24,889 bases of DNA from an uncultured Pelagibacteraceae bacterium. Its GTDB lineage: Bacteria; Pseudomonadota; Alphaproteobacteria; Pelagibacterales; Pelagibacteraceae. The position numbers were made by a program, and so were the translations under genes. Position 1 is the stretch's first letter, and every line of letters begins with the position of its first letter. Where the stretch lies: assembly GCA_902565325.1 (NCBI GenBank), contig CACFEM010000010.1, positions 1-24,889 of the forward strand, given 5' to 3'. Of the stretch, positions 16,541 through 24,676 are shown piece by piece. The notes beneath the pieces are model-generated. The model made no database searches. It was not told the DNA's origin and saw only the letters and a list, made by a program, of their open reading frames with translations.

Positions 16541-17982
16541 TATCTTTCCGTTTTATATTTTTGTTCTAAATTATAACTATATTTACTCATTGCATAGCAA
16601 ATAATAAAAAATAGTACTGAGGCAAACACATAACCTTCCATCGCAAAACCTAGCCACTCTGGGTTCGTTTTAGCAAGATTTAGCATTCCAACAATTTCTA
16701 AAAGTCCAACAACAAATATTAAAGGAGTATCTTTAACAAGCGCTAAAAAGGTGTTAGCAATTCCAGGTATCACAAGTTTAAGTGCCTGAGGTAAAATTAC
16801 TAAAATATGCATTTTCCAATAACCCATTCCTAAAGATTTAGCAGCATCATATTGGCCTCTAGGTAGTGCTTGCAAACCACCTCTGATAACTTCAGCAACA
16901 TAAGCTGCTTCAAATAATGAAATTGCAATGATTACTCTTACTAATTTATCTATAAACATATCTTCAGGTAAAAACATTGGAAACATTACTGAGGACATAA
17001 ATAATACTGTAATCAATGGAACACCTCTCCAAAATTCAATCATACCTATTGAAAAATACTTAATTATTGGAAAATCTGACCTTCTACCCAAAGATAAAAA
17101 CAATCCTATTGGAAAACAGAAAATCAAACAAAAAAATGATACTATAAAAGTTAAAGACAATCCTCCCCAAGCACCTGTCTCTACCCACTCTAATGCTTCT
17201 AATTTACCAAGTTCAATAAGTTCTTCATAAAAAAATACATATTTTAATAAAATGTAGAGTGTGATCGGAACTATAATAAAATAATACATTTTAAATTTTG
17301 AAGGAATAAAAAATCCTATTATAACTGAGATTACAGCTGCAATAATTCCATACGAGAAATCAAAAAATATTGGACCACCAGATATAAAAAAGAAAATAAA
17401 GAAAAAAGCAATTACTGGATAAACTACTACATAATAAAGGGTCAAATATTTTTTAAATTTTTCAGTAGCAAAGAAACCAATAGTACCAAGAAAAGCTAAA
17501 GCTATAAAAGATAAGTTAATACGCCACTGCTCAGCATTTGGATACATACCATACATAAATCTGTTAAACCAAATTTTAATATAAGTCCAACAAGCTCCAC
17601 TACCTGTACATACATCTTTCGTGTCTCCAGCAATATTTGCATCTAAAATAAACCAACTTAATAATGGTGGGAGCGATTTGATAACCACGAATACAATTAA
17701 TAATGATAAAAAAGCATTAAAATTGTTTGTATTAATATTTTTATTTATTGAATCTAAAAATTTTAAACCTGAATGATCAATTCTAATTAAATGAAGTCCT
17801 ATAAATCCTAAAATCAATGGCAAAAAGAAACTGAGAGTTCCAGGTAAAAAAGAAATTAAATCTTTATTAAAAAAAGAATTTAAAAAAACTATAAATATAC
17901 TTAATGCAACTAGAATTGTTCCTGTATATAAATAAGTATTAAGATTATTTTTATCTGGTTGTAAAAAATTCAATTTATTCAT
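16540..17982 (-). CDS. aapM: AapM, amino-acid ABC transporter permease
   Basis: Inner-membrane permease, second of the AapQ/AapM pair. The C-terminal 220 residues are the transport domain, with [19 protein letters not shown] and the EAA loop [20 protein letters not shown] followed by [17 protein letters not shown]. Upstream is a segment typical of AapM ([18 protein letters not shown], then [11 protein letters not shown]). At 480 residues the protein is longer than the roughly 370-400 usual for AapM. The excess includes an added N-terminal membrane region (two helices in residues 20-65) and several helices before the EAA domain. The start overlaps the aapQ stop by one base (TAATG), and the stop overlaps aapP in the same way. 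Confidence 0.93.
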   Translation of the reverse strand: MNKLNFLQPDKNNLNTYLYTGTILVALSIFIVFLNSFFNKDLISFLPGTLSFFLPLILGFIGLHLIRIDHSGLKFLDSINKNINTNNFNAFLSLLIVFVVIKSLPPLLSWFILDANIAGDTKDVCTGSGACWTYIKIWFNRFMYGMYPNAEQWRINLSFIALAFLGTIGFFATEKFKKYLTLYYVVVYPVIAFFFIFFFISGGPIFFDFSYGIIAAVISVIIGFFIPSKFKMYYFIIVPITLYILLKYVFFYEELIELGKLEALEWVETGAWGGLSLTFIVSFFCLIFCFPIGLFLSLGRRSDFPIIKYFSIGMIEFWRGVPLITVLFMSSVMFPMFLPEDMFIDKLVRVIIAISLFEAAYVAEVIRGGLQALPRGQYDAAKSLGMGYWKMHILVILPQALKLVIPGIANTFLALVKDTPLIFVVGLLEIVGMLNLAKTNPEWLGFAMEGYVFASVLFFIICYAMSKYSYNLEQKYKTER

Positions 17983-19127
17983 TATTTTTCTTTAATAGCT
18001 ATTTGTTTATTGTACCAATTCATAAATATTGAAATTGATATACTCAAAGATAAATATGTTAACATTGTTATAGAAACAATTTCTATTGCTCTACCTGTCT
18101 GCATCAAAGCAGTTCCTGCGAATACAAGAACCAGATCAGGATATGCAATTGCGGCCGCAAGAGATGAATTTTTTGTTAAATTTAAATATTGATTAGTAGT
18201 TGGTGGAATTATAATCCTCAAAGCTTGCGGCATTACCACTAATTTTAATACTTGGTTAGGAGTTAATCCTATAGAAGCAGCAGCTTCTTTTTGACCTTTA
18301 CTAACACCTTGAACACCTGCTCTTACACATTCAGCAATAAAAGTTGCTGTATATAACGATAAAGCTAAAGCAAGAGATATTAATTCAGGTGGTAACTTTA
18401 TTCCTCCTTCAAAAGTGTAACCAGATTGAGACAATTGTTTAATTACAGGTATTTCAACTGAAGCATCAACACCTCCTATTAAAAAACTTAAAATTGGTAA
18501 AATTAACAAAAGACCTATTGAAATTGATAGAACTGGAGTTTGTATACCATAGTTCTCTTGTTTTTTTCTTGCGTAAATTCTTACAAAAATAATTGAAATT
18601 ATTGCAGCAATTAGAGAATAAATAAAAATATCTAGATTATTCCATACAAAAGAGGGAACAAAAAAACCTTTTATAGTAAGGAAAAAAACTCCAAACATAG
18701 GTTCTGTATCTTGAGGCAATGGAAGTGCTCTTAAAGCAGCAAAATACCAAAAAAATATTTGTAACAATAAAGGGATGTTTCTAAAAAATTCTACATAAAC
18801 CGCAGCAGTTTTATTGATAAGATAGTTGTTTGATAATCTTGCAATACCAACCACAACACCAATAATAGTTGCAAATATTATTCCTATAACTGAAACTAAA
18901 ATAGTGTTTAACAACCCTACTAAATAAGCTCTAAAATATGAATGAGAACCATCATATTCAATTAAAGAAAATTGAACATCAAAGGATGATTCTTGTGATA
19001 AAAAACCATACCCAAAAGTAATTCCTCTATTTTCCATGTTAACTTGGGCGTTATATGAAAAAAATCCAAATATAAGAATTACAACTAGAAGTGTAAGTAA
19101 CTGGGGTAATATTTTTTTAATATTCAC
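17982..19127 (-). CDS. aapQ: AapQ, amino-acid ABC transporter permease
   Basis: Inner-membrane permease of 381 residues, partner of AapM. It has an N-terminal helix, then helices near 72-96 that open the transport fold (GLLNTILVSVIGIIFAT), a central inserted membrane region typical of AapQ, and a C-terminal EAA loop, RAGVQGVSKGQKEAAASIGL, followed by VMPQALRIIIPPTTNQYLNL. The start is GTG at 19127. No ATG or recognisable ribosome binding site is near, so initiation is probably weak. A strong hairpin lies between it and aapJ, so it depends on readthrough. Weak start and hairpin together would keep permease below the binding protein. Confidence 0.93.
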   Translation of the reverse strand: MNIKKILPQLLTLLVVILIFGFFSYNAQVNMENRGITFGYGFLSQESSFDVQFSLIEYDGSHSYFRAYLVGLLNTILVSVIGIIFATIIGVVVGIARLSNNYLINKTAAVYVEFFRNIPLLLQIFFWYFAALRALPLPQDTEPMFGVFFLTIKGFFVPSFVWNNLDIFIYSLIAAIISIIFVRIYARKKQENYGIQTPVLSISIGLLLILPILSFLIGGVDASVEIPVIKQLSQSGYTFEGGIKLPPELISLALALSLYTATFIAECVRAGVQGVSKGQKEAAASIGLTPNQVLKLVVMPQALRIIIPPTTNQYLNLTKNSSLAAAIAYPDLVLVFAGTALMQTGRAIEIVSITMLTYLSLSISISIFMNWYNKQIAIKEK

Positions 19128-19144
19128 GATAATTCAAAACTTAT

Positions 19145-19177
19145 AAAAAAAAGGGCTAGAAAAATCTAGCCCTTTTT
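19145..19177 (-). terminator. Intercistronic hairpin with U-run between aapJ and aapQ
   Basis: AAAAAGGGCTAGA (19148-19160) and TCTAGCCCTTTTT (19165-19177) form a perfect 13-bp stem with a four-base loop. On the minus strand the stem ends in a run of T (19152 down to 19145). It lies 20 bases after the aapJ stop. It is the same arrangement as after pstS, so it is likely a partial terminator and stabiliser of the binding-protein message. Confidence 0.9.
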
Positions 19178-19196
19178 AAGTATTTATTAAGATAAA

Positions 19197-20237
19197 TTAT
19201 CTTGCTGGTGGTACATAAAGTATTCCACCTTTAGTCCATAATTCATTTGGACCTCTGTCAGGTAGAATTCCAGTGTCAGCAATATTTCTTTTATAGCTTT
19301 CACCATAGTTACCAACTTGTTTGATAATTCTTAAACTCCAGTCATTATCTAAACCTAAAGCAGCTCCTAATTCACCTTCAGCACCAACTAATCTTTTAAC
19401 AGCTGGATTGTCTGAAGTTTTCATTGAGTCTGCATTAGCAGAAGTAACACCATACTCTTCAGCTTCGATCATAGTGTTTAGAGACCATCTTACGATATCT
19501 TCCCAAACAGAGTCACCTTGACGTACAACAGGGCCTAGAGGCTCTTTTGAAATAGTTTCAGGTAAAACTATATGATCATCTGGAGCACTCAATTTAATTC
19601 TTTGAGCAGCTAAACCAGATTTATCAGTTGTGTATGTATCACATCTACCAGCATCGTATGCTGCAACAACTTCGTCAGCTTTTTCGAAAGTTACTGGCTC
19701 ATATTTAATTCCTTTTGAATTAAAGAAATCTCTCATATTAAGCTCAGTAGTTGTTCCAAGGTTAGTACAAGCAGAAACACCATCTTTAAAATCATTTACA
19801 GATGATATACCTGAATTTTTTCTAACCATAAAACCTTGACCATCGTAGAAGTTTACACCTACGAAAGTAAGTCCAATGTCAGCATCCCTAGAAAGAGTCC
19901 AAGTTGTGTTTCTTGATAAGATATCAATCTCATTAGAAGTTAAAGCTGTAAATCTTTCTTTAGCACTTAGTGGTGTAAACTTAACTTTGTTTGCATCACC
20001 TAATACAGCAGCAGCAACAGCTCTACATACATCAACGTCAACACCAGTCCAATTTCCTGCAGCGTCAGCATTAGAAAATCCTGGAAGACCTTGAGATACT
20101 CCACATCTTACAAAACCCTTCTTTTGAGTGTTTTTAAGTGTTTTAGATTTTTTAGCAGCCATAGTTTCTGTTGTAAAAGTAAACAACACTGCAACCATAG
20201 CAACTAAAGAAGTTAATTGTTTTAAGTATTTAAACAT
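19197..20237 (-). CDS. aapJ: AapJ, periplasmic amino-acid-binding protein
   Basis: Solute receptor of the general L-amino-acid transporter (AapJ/BztA/YhdW), 346 residues. The signal peptide is MFKYLKQLTSLVAMVAVLF through ETMAA. The mature protein has the family hallmarks VRCGVSQGLPGFSNADAAG, WTGVDVDVCRAVAAAVLGD, NEIDILSRNTTWTLSRD and CTNLGTTTELN. The three cysteines in these motifs are conserved in the family. AAAGGAAG precedes the ATG at good spacing. It is first in the operon aapJ-aapQ-aapM-aapP. A promoter and two leader inverted repeats lie upstream and a hairpin follows, all consistent with very high expression. Related binding proteins are among the most abundant in SAR11 cells (known of the group). 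Confidence 0.96.
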   Translation of the reverse strand: MFKYLKQLTSLVAMVAVLFTFTTETMAAKKSKTLKNTQKKGFVRCGVSQGLPGFSNADAAGNWTGVDVDVCRAVAAAVLGDANKVKFTPLSAKERFTALTSNEIDILSRNTTWTLSRDADIGLTFVGVNFYDGQGFMVRKNSGISSVNDFKDGVSACTNLGTTTELNMRDFFNSKGIKYEPVTFEKADEVVAAYDAGRCDTYTTDKSGLAAQRIKLSAPDDHIVLPETISKEPLGPVVRQGDSVWEDIVRWSLNTMIEAEEYGVTSANADSMKTSDNPAVKRLVGAEGELGAALGLDNDWSLRIIKQVGNYGESYKRNIADTGILPDRGPNELWTKGGILYVPPAR

Positions 20238-20260
20238 TATTCTTCCTTTATGTTATTTTT

Positions 20261-20295
20261 ATTTGTTAACAAATAATTCAAAATTACTTTTGAAT
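20261..20295 (-). repeat. Two adjacent inverted repeats in the aapJ leader
   Basis: ATTTGTTAACAAAT (20261-20274) is a perfect 14-base palindrome. One base on, ATTCAAAA-TTAC-TTTTGAAT (20276-20295) is an 8-bp inverted repeat. As minus-strand RNA its loop is GUAA, a GNRA tetraloop. If transcription starts near 20296, as the promoter predicts, this hairpin would sit at the very 5' end of the message, where such structures shield mRNA from decay. The palindrome could instead bind a regulator. Confidence 0.5.
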
Positions 20296-20302
20296 ATTCT
20301 TA

Positions 20303-20331
20303 ATTTAAGCATGTAAGAAATTACTGTTCAA
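20303..20331 (-). promoter_or_regulatory. Predicted promoter of the aap operon
   Basis: Minus strand: TTGAAC (20326-20331, four of six to consensus), a 17-base spacer ending in TGC, and TTAAAT (20303-20308, four of six). The TG just before the -10 gives an extended -10. The implied leader is about 59 bases. This is a prediction from pattern only. Confidence 0.45.
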
Positions 20332-20413
20332 GGAAAAATAATAAAAAAATCAAGTTCAATAGAAAATTACGTCAAGCTAAATATTAATTGTTTTTTGCTA
20401 AAAAGATAAGAAA

Positions 20414-20490
20414 TGGCGCGCCCTGAAGGATTCGAACCTACGACCCTCGGTTTAGAAAACCGATGCTCTATCCAGCTGAGCTAAGGGCGC
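20414..20490 (-). tRNA. tRNA-Arg (TCT)
   Basis: Minus strand: acceptor GCGCCCT pairs AGGGCGC, D-arm AGCTCAGCTGGATAGAGC, anticodon TCT (complement at 20454-20456) in the CGGTTTTCTAAACCG arm, T-arm GGTTCGAATCC, and encoded 3' CCA. It lies 28 bases downstream of trkH in the same direction and could be read through from it. Confidence 0.97.
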
Positions 20491-20518
20491 AAAATTTATT
20501 GATATATATAATACTAAA

Positions 20519-21925
20519 TTAATTTTTAAAAAGAAATTTTTTAGCAATCAACAATAAAGATAACAGTTCAACCCTTCCGATAATCATAAAAAATATAAGA
20601 AAATATTTGGTTAAAAAGTGCAAATTTTGAAAATCAAAGTCGGATAGACCATAAGCAGATGAATTAACTGTATTCATCAATGTCAATACAGCTAATTTAA
20701 ATGAGTATTCAAATTGAATGTTGGACAAAGATAATAAGATGGTTAAAGAAAAAAGAGAAATAACAAAAATTAATATTGTTAAAAAATATTTATTTATATC
20801 TTTTGTGTCGAAGTTAACTTTAGAAAAAACTAATTTATTCATAAATACATTTTTGGGCCGGCTAAAAGAAAGAATTTGATTAATAGAATATTTAGTTAAA
20901 GAATATATTTTTAAAAACCTTAAACCTGAGCTTGTGGAAAAAAAGGATCCACCAATAATTATAAGTAAGATGTATATAAAATATAAATTAGCTTGATCAA
21001 CTTCAAGTGAAATTCCTATATTTGAAATACTACTCACTAAAGATAAAAAACTGAATATGAAATTAGAATCATAGCTAAAGAAAACAAAAAATATACTTAC
21101 AACTACAATAAAATATAAAAATAGATGTATATCTTCATAAAAGAAATTTAAATTTTTATTTCTTAAAAAAATTAAATTGTATGTAAAAAAAATACTAAAA
21201 AAAGAAATTAACATTAAAAAAGAAAATATAATTATTTGAAAATCATTTATCAAAATTGACGAAAGTTCATTCACGGGTAGAAATCCCCCTGAGGAAATTA
21301 TAGTCATTGCTAAATTAAGTGAATTGAATGATCTAATTCCTAGAATATTTAGAATAATAAAAATTGATATAGTCAATCCTGAATATAGTAAAAGAATTTT
21401 AATTGATTGTTTTAAAATCTCAGCCGAATTAAAAGATAAAAAATTAGTTAAAGATTTTTTTAAACTTTCATCATAGATATCAATTAAAAAAATAATGGAA
21501 TATAAAAAATATAAACCACCTATCCATTGTATTGATGATCTCCATAAAATTAAGCCTTGATCAATATGCCTGATATTTTCAAAGACAGTAAAACCTGTTG
21601 AAGTAAATCCAGAAACAGCTTCGAATAAAGAATTTAAAAAAGATAAATTATAAATACTTAAATAAAAAGGGATTGATAAAATCAACGGCATTAAAACGTA
21701 TCCTAATAAGACGGTTAGTATTTTTTCAAATATTGAAGGTTTTTTGGGATCAGTTTTAATTTTATAAAAAATTATTCCAATCACTGCAGAAATAATTAAG
21801 CTAAAATAATATGTGTTTAAATTTAGATATAAATTAAAATAATACGAATAGATAATATTTAAAAAAGAAAAGAAAGAAATTACTATTAAAAAAAAACTTA
21901 AATATCTTACTCTGAAAAATGTCAT
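20519..21925 (-). CDS. trkH: TrkH-family potassium uptake membrane protein
   Basis: Inner-membrane K+ translocating subunit, 468 residues, almost entirely hydrophobic helices. Its four pore loops can be placed: SGFTSTGFTVF (about residue 106), TIISSGGFLPV (about 213), SSISNIGISLE (about 297) and NTVNSSAYGLSDF (about 420). The first three keep the filter glycine. In the fourth, the usual NTGPG-like sequence reads NSSAYG, so the filter glycine appears to be Ala. TrkH works with the cytosolic NAD/ATP-binding regulator TrkA, encoded three bases upstream. The gene is especially rich in A and T codons (Ile, Phe, Asn, Leu), as is usual for membrane proteins in such genomes. KtrB is a possible alternative name, but length and neighbour favour TrkH. 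Confidence 0.88.
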   Translation of the reverse strand: MTFFRVRYLSFFLIVISFFSFLNIIYSYYFNLYLNLNTYYFSLIISAVIGIIFYKIKTDPKKPSIFEKILTVLLGYVLMPLILSIPFYLSIYNLSFLNSLFEAVSGFTSTGFTVFENIRHIDQGLILWRSSIQWIGGLYFLYSIIFLIDIYDESLKKSLTNFLSFNSAEILKQSIKILLLYSGLTISIFIILNILGIRSFNSLNLAMTIISSGGFLPVNELSSILINDFQIIIFSFLMLISFFSIFFTYNLIFLRNKNLNFFYEDIHLFLYFIVVVSIFFVFFSYDSNFIFSFLSLVSSISNIGISLEVDQANLYFIYILLIIIGGSFFSTSSGLRFLKIYSLTKYSINQILSFSRPKNVFMNKLVFSKVNFDTKDINKYFLTILIFVISLFSLTILLSLSNIQFEYSFKLAVLTLMNTVNSSAYGLSDFDFQNLHFLTKYFLIFFMIIGRVELLSLLLIAKKFLFKN

Positions 21926-21928
21926 TAA

Positions 21929-23320
21929 TTAAATAGAACTAATTCTAAATATATTTTCTACAACAGAAATTGATTCTTTCTTTGCTAAAAAAACAACTTT
22001 ATCCTCTTTTTGAAAAACAAAATTTGATCGAGGTATTATAACTTTGTTGTCTCTTAAAACTGCTCCAATTCTTATCTCTTCTGGTAAGTTTGAATTTTTT
22101 AATTCTTTATTGATAAGTTCAGATGTCTCTATTATTTCAGCCTCAATCACTTCATACTCACCATTCATAATAGTATAAGCTGTTTCAATTGTACCTTTAT
22201 GAATATGTTTTAAAATACTTGAGACAGTATTCATTCGAGGATCTATTAGATCATCAATTTTCAAAGAGTTTTGTAATAAAGAATAATTTGGCTTGTTAAT
22301 TAAAGCCATTGTCCTTTTGTCATCTATATCTTTTTCATCTTTTGCAAATTTTTCAACAAGAACACTTACCATCAAATTATCTTCATCATCATTTGTTAAA
22401 GCAAGAACCGTTTCTGCTTCTTGTAAATTAGCCTCTACTAGAACCTCTTCATCTAAAGCATCTCCATTAATAACGATCGTATTATTCAATTCACTGGCAA
22501 GAAATTCAGCTCTTTCTTTATTTTTTTCAATAATTTTAACTCTTGCTGCATCCAAAGTTTCTTCAATGTTTTTAGCCAAGTTAAAACCTACGTTACCACC
22601 ACCTACAATTAGGATATTTTTAGATACTTTTTCGTCATGGCCAAAAGCTTCTAAAGTGTCTGACATCTGTGATGAATTTATTATCACATAAATTTTATCA
22701 TTTTTTCTTATATCATCATTTTTCTTTGGAATTAAAAATTTTTCATCTCTTATTATTCCAATAATATTTGCATCTAAATTAGGATGTTTTTTTGTTAAAT
22801 CATTAAGTTTGATGTTAATTAATTTACAATTTTCATTAATTAAAATCTCTAATAATCTAATTTTATTGTTAGCAAATGGAACACTGTCCAATGCTCCAGG
22901 TGCTTCAAGTTTTCTTTGAATTGATTTTGCAATTTCAATTTCTGGAGAAATGATGACATCTATTGGTAAATTTTCTTTATTATAAACCCTTGTAAATTTT
23001 GGGTTTAAGTAATCTTGAGATCTTATTCTTGCTATTTTTTTTTGAATTTTAAAAATTGAAAATGCTATTTGGCAAATAAGCATATTAATTTCATCATTTC
23101 TAGTAACTGCAATAATCATATCTGTCTCTGCTGCATTAGCTTTTTCTAGTATAGAAGGATATGTACCTTTTCCTACTATAGCTTTAACGTCTAAAGCATC
23201 ATCAATCTTTTGAATATCTTCACTAGAGGGGTCAATAACAGTTATGGAATGACCTTGTTCACTTAGCTGTTTAGCTATAGTGAACCCTACTCTTCCAGCT
23301 CCACAAATGATTATATTCAT
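21929..23320 (-). CDS. trkA: TrkA, potassium uptake regulatory NAD-binding protein
   Basis: Cytosolic gating ring subunit for TrkH, 463 residues, the standard length for TrkA with two tandem RCK modules. The first Rossmann motif is IICGAGRVGFTIAKQL (Gly7, Gly9, Gly12) with the strand-2 acid Asp30. The second is ILIVGGGNVGFNLAKNI near residue 235. Each is followed by a TrkA-C domain (LINIKLNDLTKKHPN and IETSELINKELKNS regions). The ATG directly follows the ntrX stop without a gap, and trkH begins three bases after the trkA stop, so the genes form one transcript. The ntrY-ntrX-trkA order is common in alphaproteobacteria. Confidence 0.95.
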   Translation of the reverse strand: MNIIICGAGRVGFTIAKQLSEQGHSITVIDPSSEDIQKIDDALDVKAIVGKGTYPSILEKANAAETDMIIAVTRNDEINMLICQIAFSIFKIQKKIARIRSQDYLNPKFTRVYNKENLPIDVIISPEIEIAKSIQRKLEAPGALDSVPFANNKIRLLEILINENCKLINIKLNDLTKKHPNLDANIIGIIRDEKFLIPKKNDDIRKNDKIYVIINSSQMSDTLEAFGHDEKVSKNILIVGGGNVGFNLAKNIEETLDAARVKIIEKNKERAEFLASELNNTIVINGDALDEEVLVEANLQEAETVLALTNDDEDNLMVSVLVEKFAKDEKDIDDKRTMALINKPNYSLLQNSLKIDDLIDPRMNTVSSILKHIHKGTIETAYTIMNGEYEVIEAEIIETSELINKELKNSNLPEEIRIGAVLRDNKVIIPRSNFVFQKEDKVVFLAKKESISVVENIFRISSI

Positions 23321-24676
23321 CTAATTAAATTCTTTGATACCCAAACCTTTTAATTTTCTATGTAATGCACTTCTTTCCATGCCAACAAAATTTGCTGTTT
23401 TTGAAATATTTCCATTAAACTTTTTCAGTTGAATAGTTAAATACTCTTTTTCAAACTTTTCTCTAGCTTCTTTTAATGGCACAGAAAGGCTATTTTCTGC
23501 TAATTGATCATCAAAATTTGTATTTTTTAGAGATTCCTTAATAATATTTGAAATTTTATCCTTAGTGTCAGGTTGTAATATTGCAATCCTCTCAATTAAA
23601 TTTCTTAGTTCTCTAACGTTACCGTGCCAATTATGATTAAGTATATAGGTGTTATTTTCATCTATATCTAATTCTTTAATTTTATAATTTTCAGATATTT
23701 TCTTTGAAAAATATTTAATTAGTAAAGGAATATCTGAAATTCTTTGGTTTAATGGATCAATATTAATCTCAAAAACATTTATTCTATGAAATAAATCTTC
23801 TCTAAAATTTCCAATTTCAATTTCTTTCTTTAAATCTTTGCTAGATGAGCAAATTAATCTCACATCTACACTTACATCATTGCTACCATTAACTCTTTTA
23901 AATTTTTGATCTGTTAAAACTCTTAATATTTTAGATTGTATATCTAATGGTATTTCTGAAACCTGATCTATTAATAGAGTTCCTTTATTTGCTTTTTCAA
24001 GCGCACCATAAGATATAGAACCATTTTCTTTTTCTTCACCAAATAATTCTAATTCATACTTGTTAATATCCAGCAAAGCACCATTAAGAATAATAAATGG
24101 ATTTTTACTTCTAGGAGATGCTTTATGGATTTTTCTTGCAATTAATTCCTTTCCTGAGCCTGAAGGACCACTTATAAAAACTCTACTTTCAGTTACAGAG
24201 ATTTTTTTAATTTGATCAATTATATTTAATATATTTTTACTGTTTCCTATTAATTCATAAGATGAAAATAATTTATTTTCGTATTCTCTATTTTGTTTTT
24301 TTAAATTAAAATTTTCAACTGCTCTCTTAACAAAATTAAGCAATCTTTCTTGATCAAATGGTTTTTCTATAAATTCAAAAGCGCCATGTTGTAATGACTT
24401 CACAGCCATTTCAATATTCGCATGTCCAGAAATAATTATAACAGGTATATCTTTATTTTTTGATTTAATGTGTGAAAGAAGCTCGATACCATCATTATCT
24501 CCCTTATCCAATTTAACATCAAGAATTGCAACATCAGGTAATTTTTTATCTATTTCAGCAAGTGCTTGATAGTAATTTGCTGCTAGACGAGTTTTGTAAC
24601 CAGCATCTATAATTAATTCATTAATTATGTTTCTGATGTCAGCGTTATCGTCTACAATTAAAATTTCTTCACTCAT
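23321..24676 (-). CDS. ntrX: NtrX-type response regulator with degenerate AAA+ domain
   Basis: Response regulator paired with NtrY, 451 residues. The receiver domain (1-118) has acidic Asp9 and Asp10, phospho-acceptor Asp53 in AILDVKL, and Lys105 in IEKPFD. The central AAA+ domain has Walker A GPSGSGKE (170-177), but the GAFTGA loop that contacts sigma-54 is absent: after ELFGEEK come ENGSISYGALEKANKG. Walker B reads GTLLIDQV, with Gln238 where the catalytic glutamate belongs. FREDLFHRINVFEI is retained. The C-terminal Fis-type helix-turn-helix (NGNISKTANFVGMERSALHR) is intact. It probably binds DNA and acts with the housekeeping sigma factor without ATP hydrolysis. It overlaps ntrY by ATGA and abuts trkA. 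NtrYX is linked to nitrogen, redox or envelope control in other species. Its target here is unknown. Confidence 0.92.
   Translation of the reverse strand: MSEEILIVDDNADIRNIINELIIDAGYKTRLAANYYQALAEIDKKLPDVAILDVKLDKGDNDGIELLSHIKSKNKDIPVIIISGHANIEMAVKSLQHGAFEFIEKPFDQERLLNFVKRAVENFNLKKQNREYENKLFSSYELIGNSKNILNIIDQIKKISVTESRVFISGPSGSGKELIARKIHKASPRSKNPFIILNGALLDINKYELELFGEEKENGSISYGALEKANKGTLLIDQVSEIPLDIQSKILRVLTDQKFKRVNGSNDVSVDVRLICSSSKDLKKEIEIGNFREDLFHRINVFEINIDPLNQRISDIPLLIKYFSKKISENYKIKELDIDENNTYILNHNWHGNVRELRNLIERIAILQPDTKDKISNIIKESLKNTNFDDQLAENSLSVPLKEAREKFEKEYLTIQLKKFNGNISKTANFVGMERSALHRKLKGLGIKEFN

Noticed and set aside
16928..17230. Plus-strand open frame of 100 codons opposite aapM
   Set aside because: It lies antisense to the conserved permease domain with no start signal. 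It is a shadow frame.
22293..22691. Plus-strand open frame of 132 codons opposite trkA
   Set aside because: TrkA in this stretch has full RCK motifs. The antisense frame is serine/leucine-rich with no ribosome binding site or domain, a shadow of codon bias.
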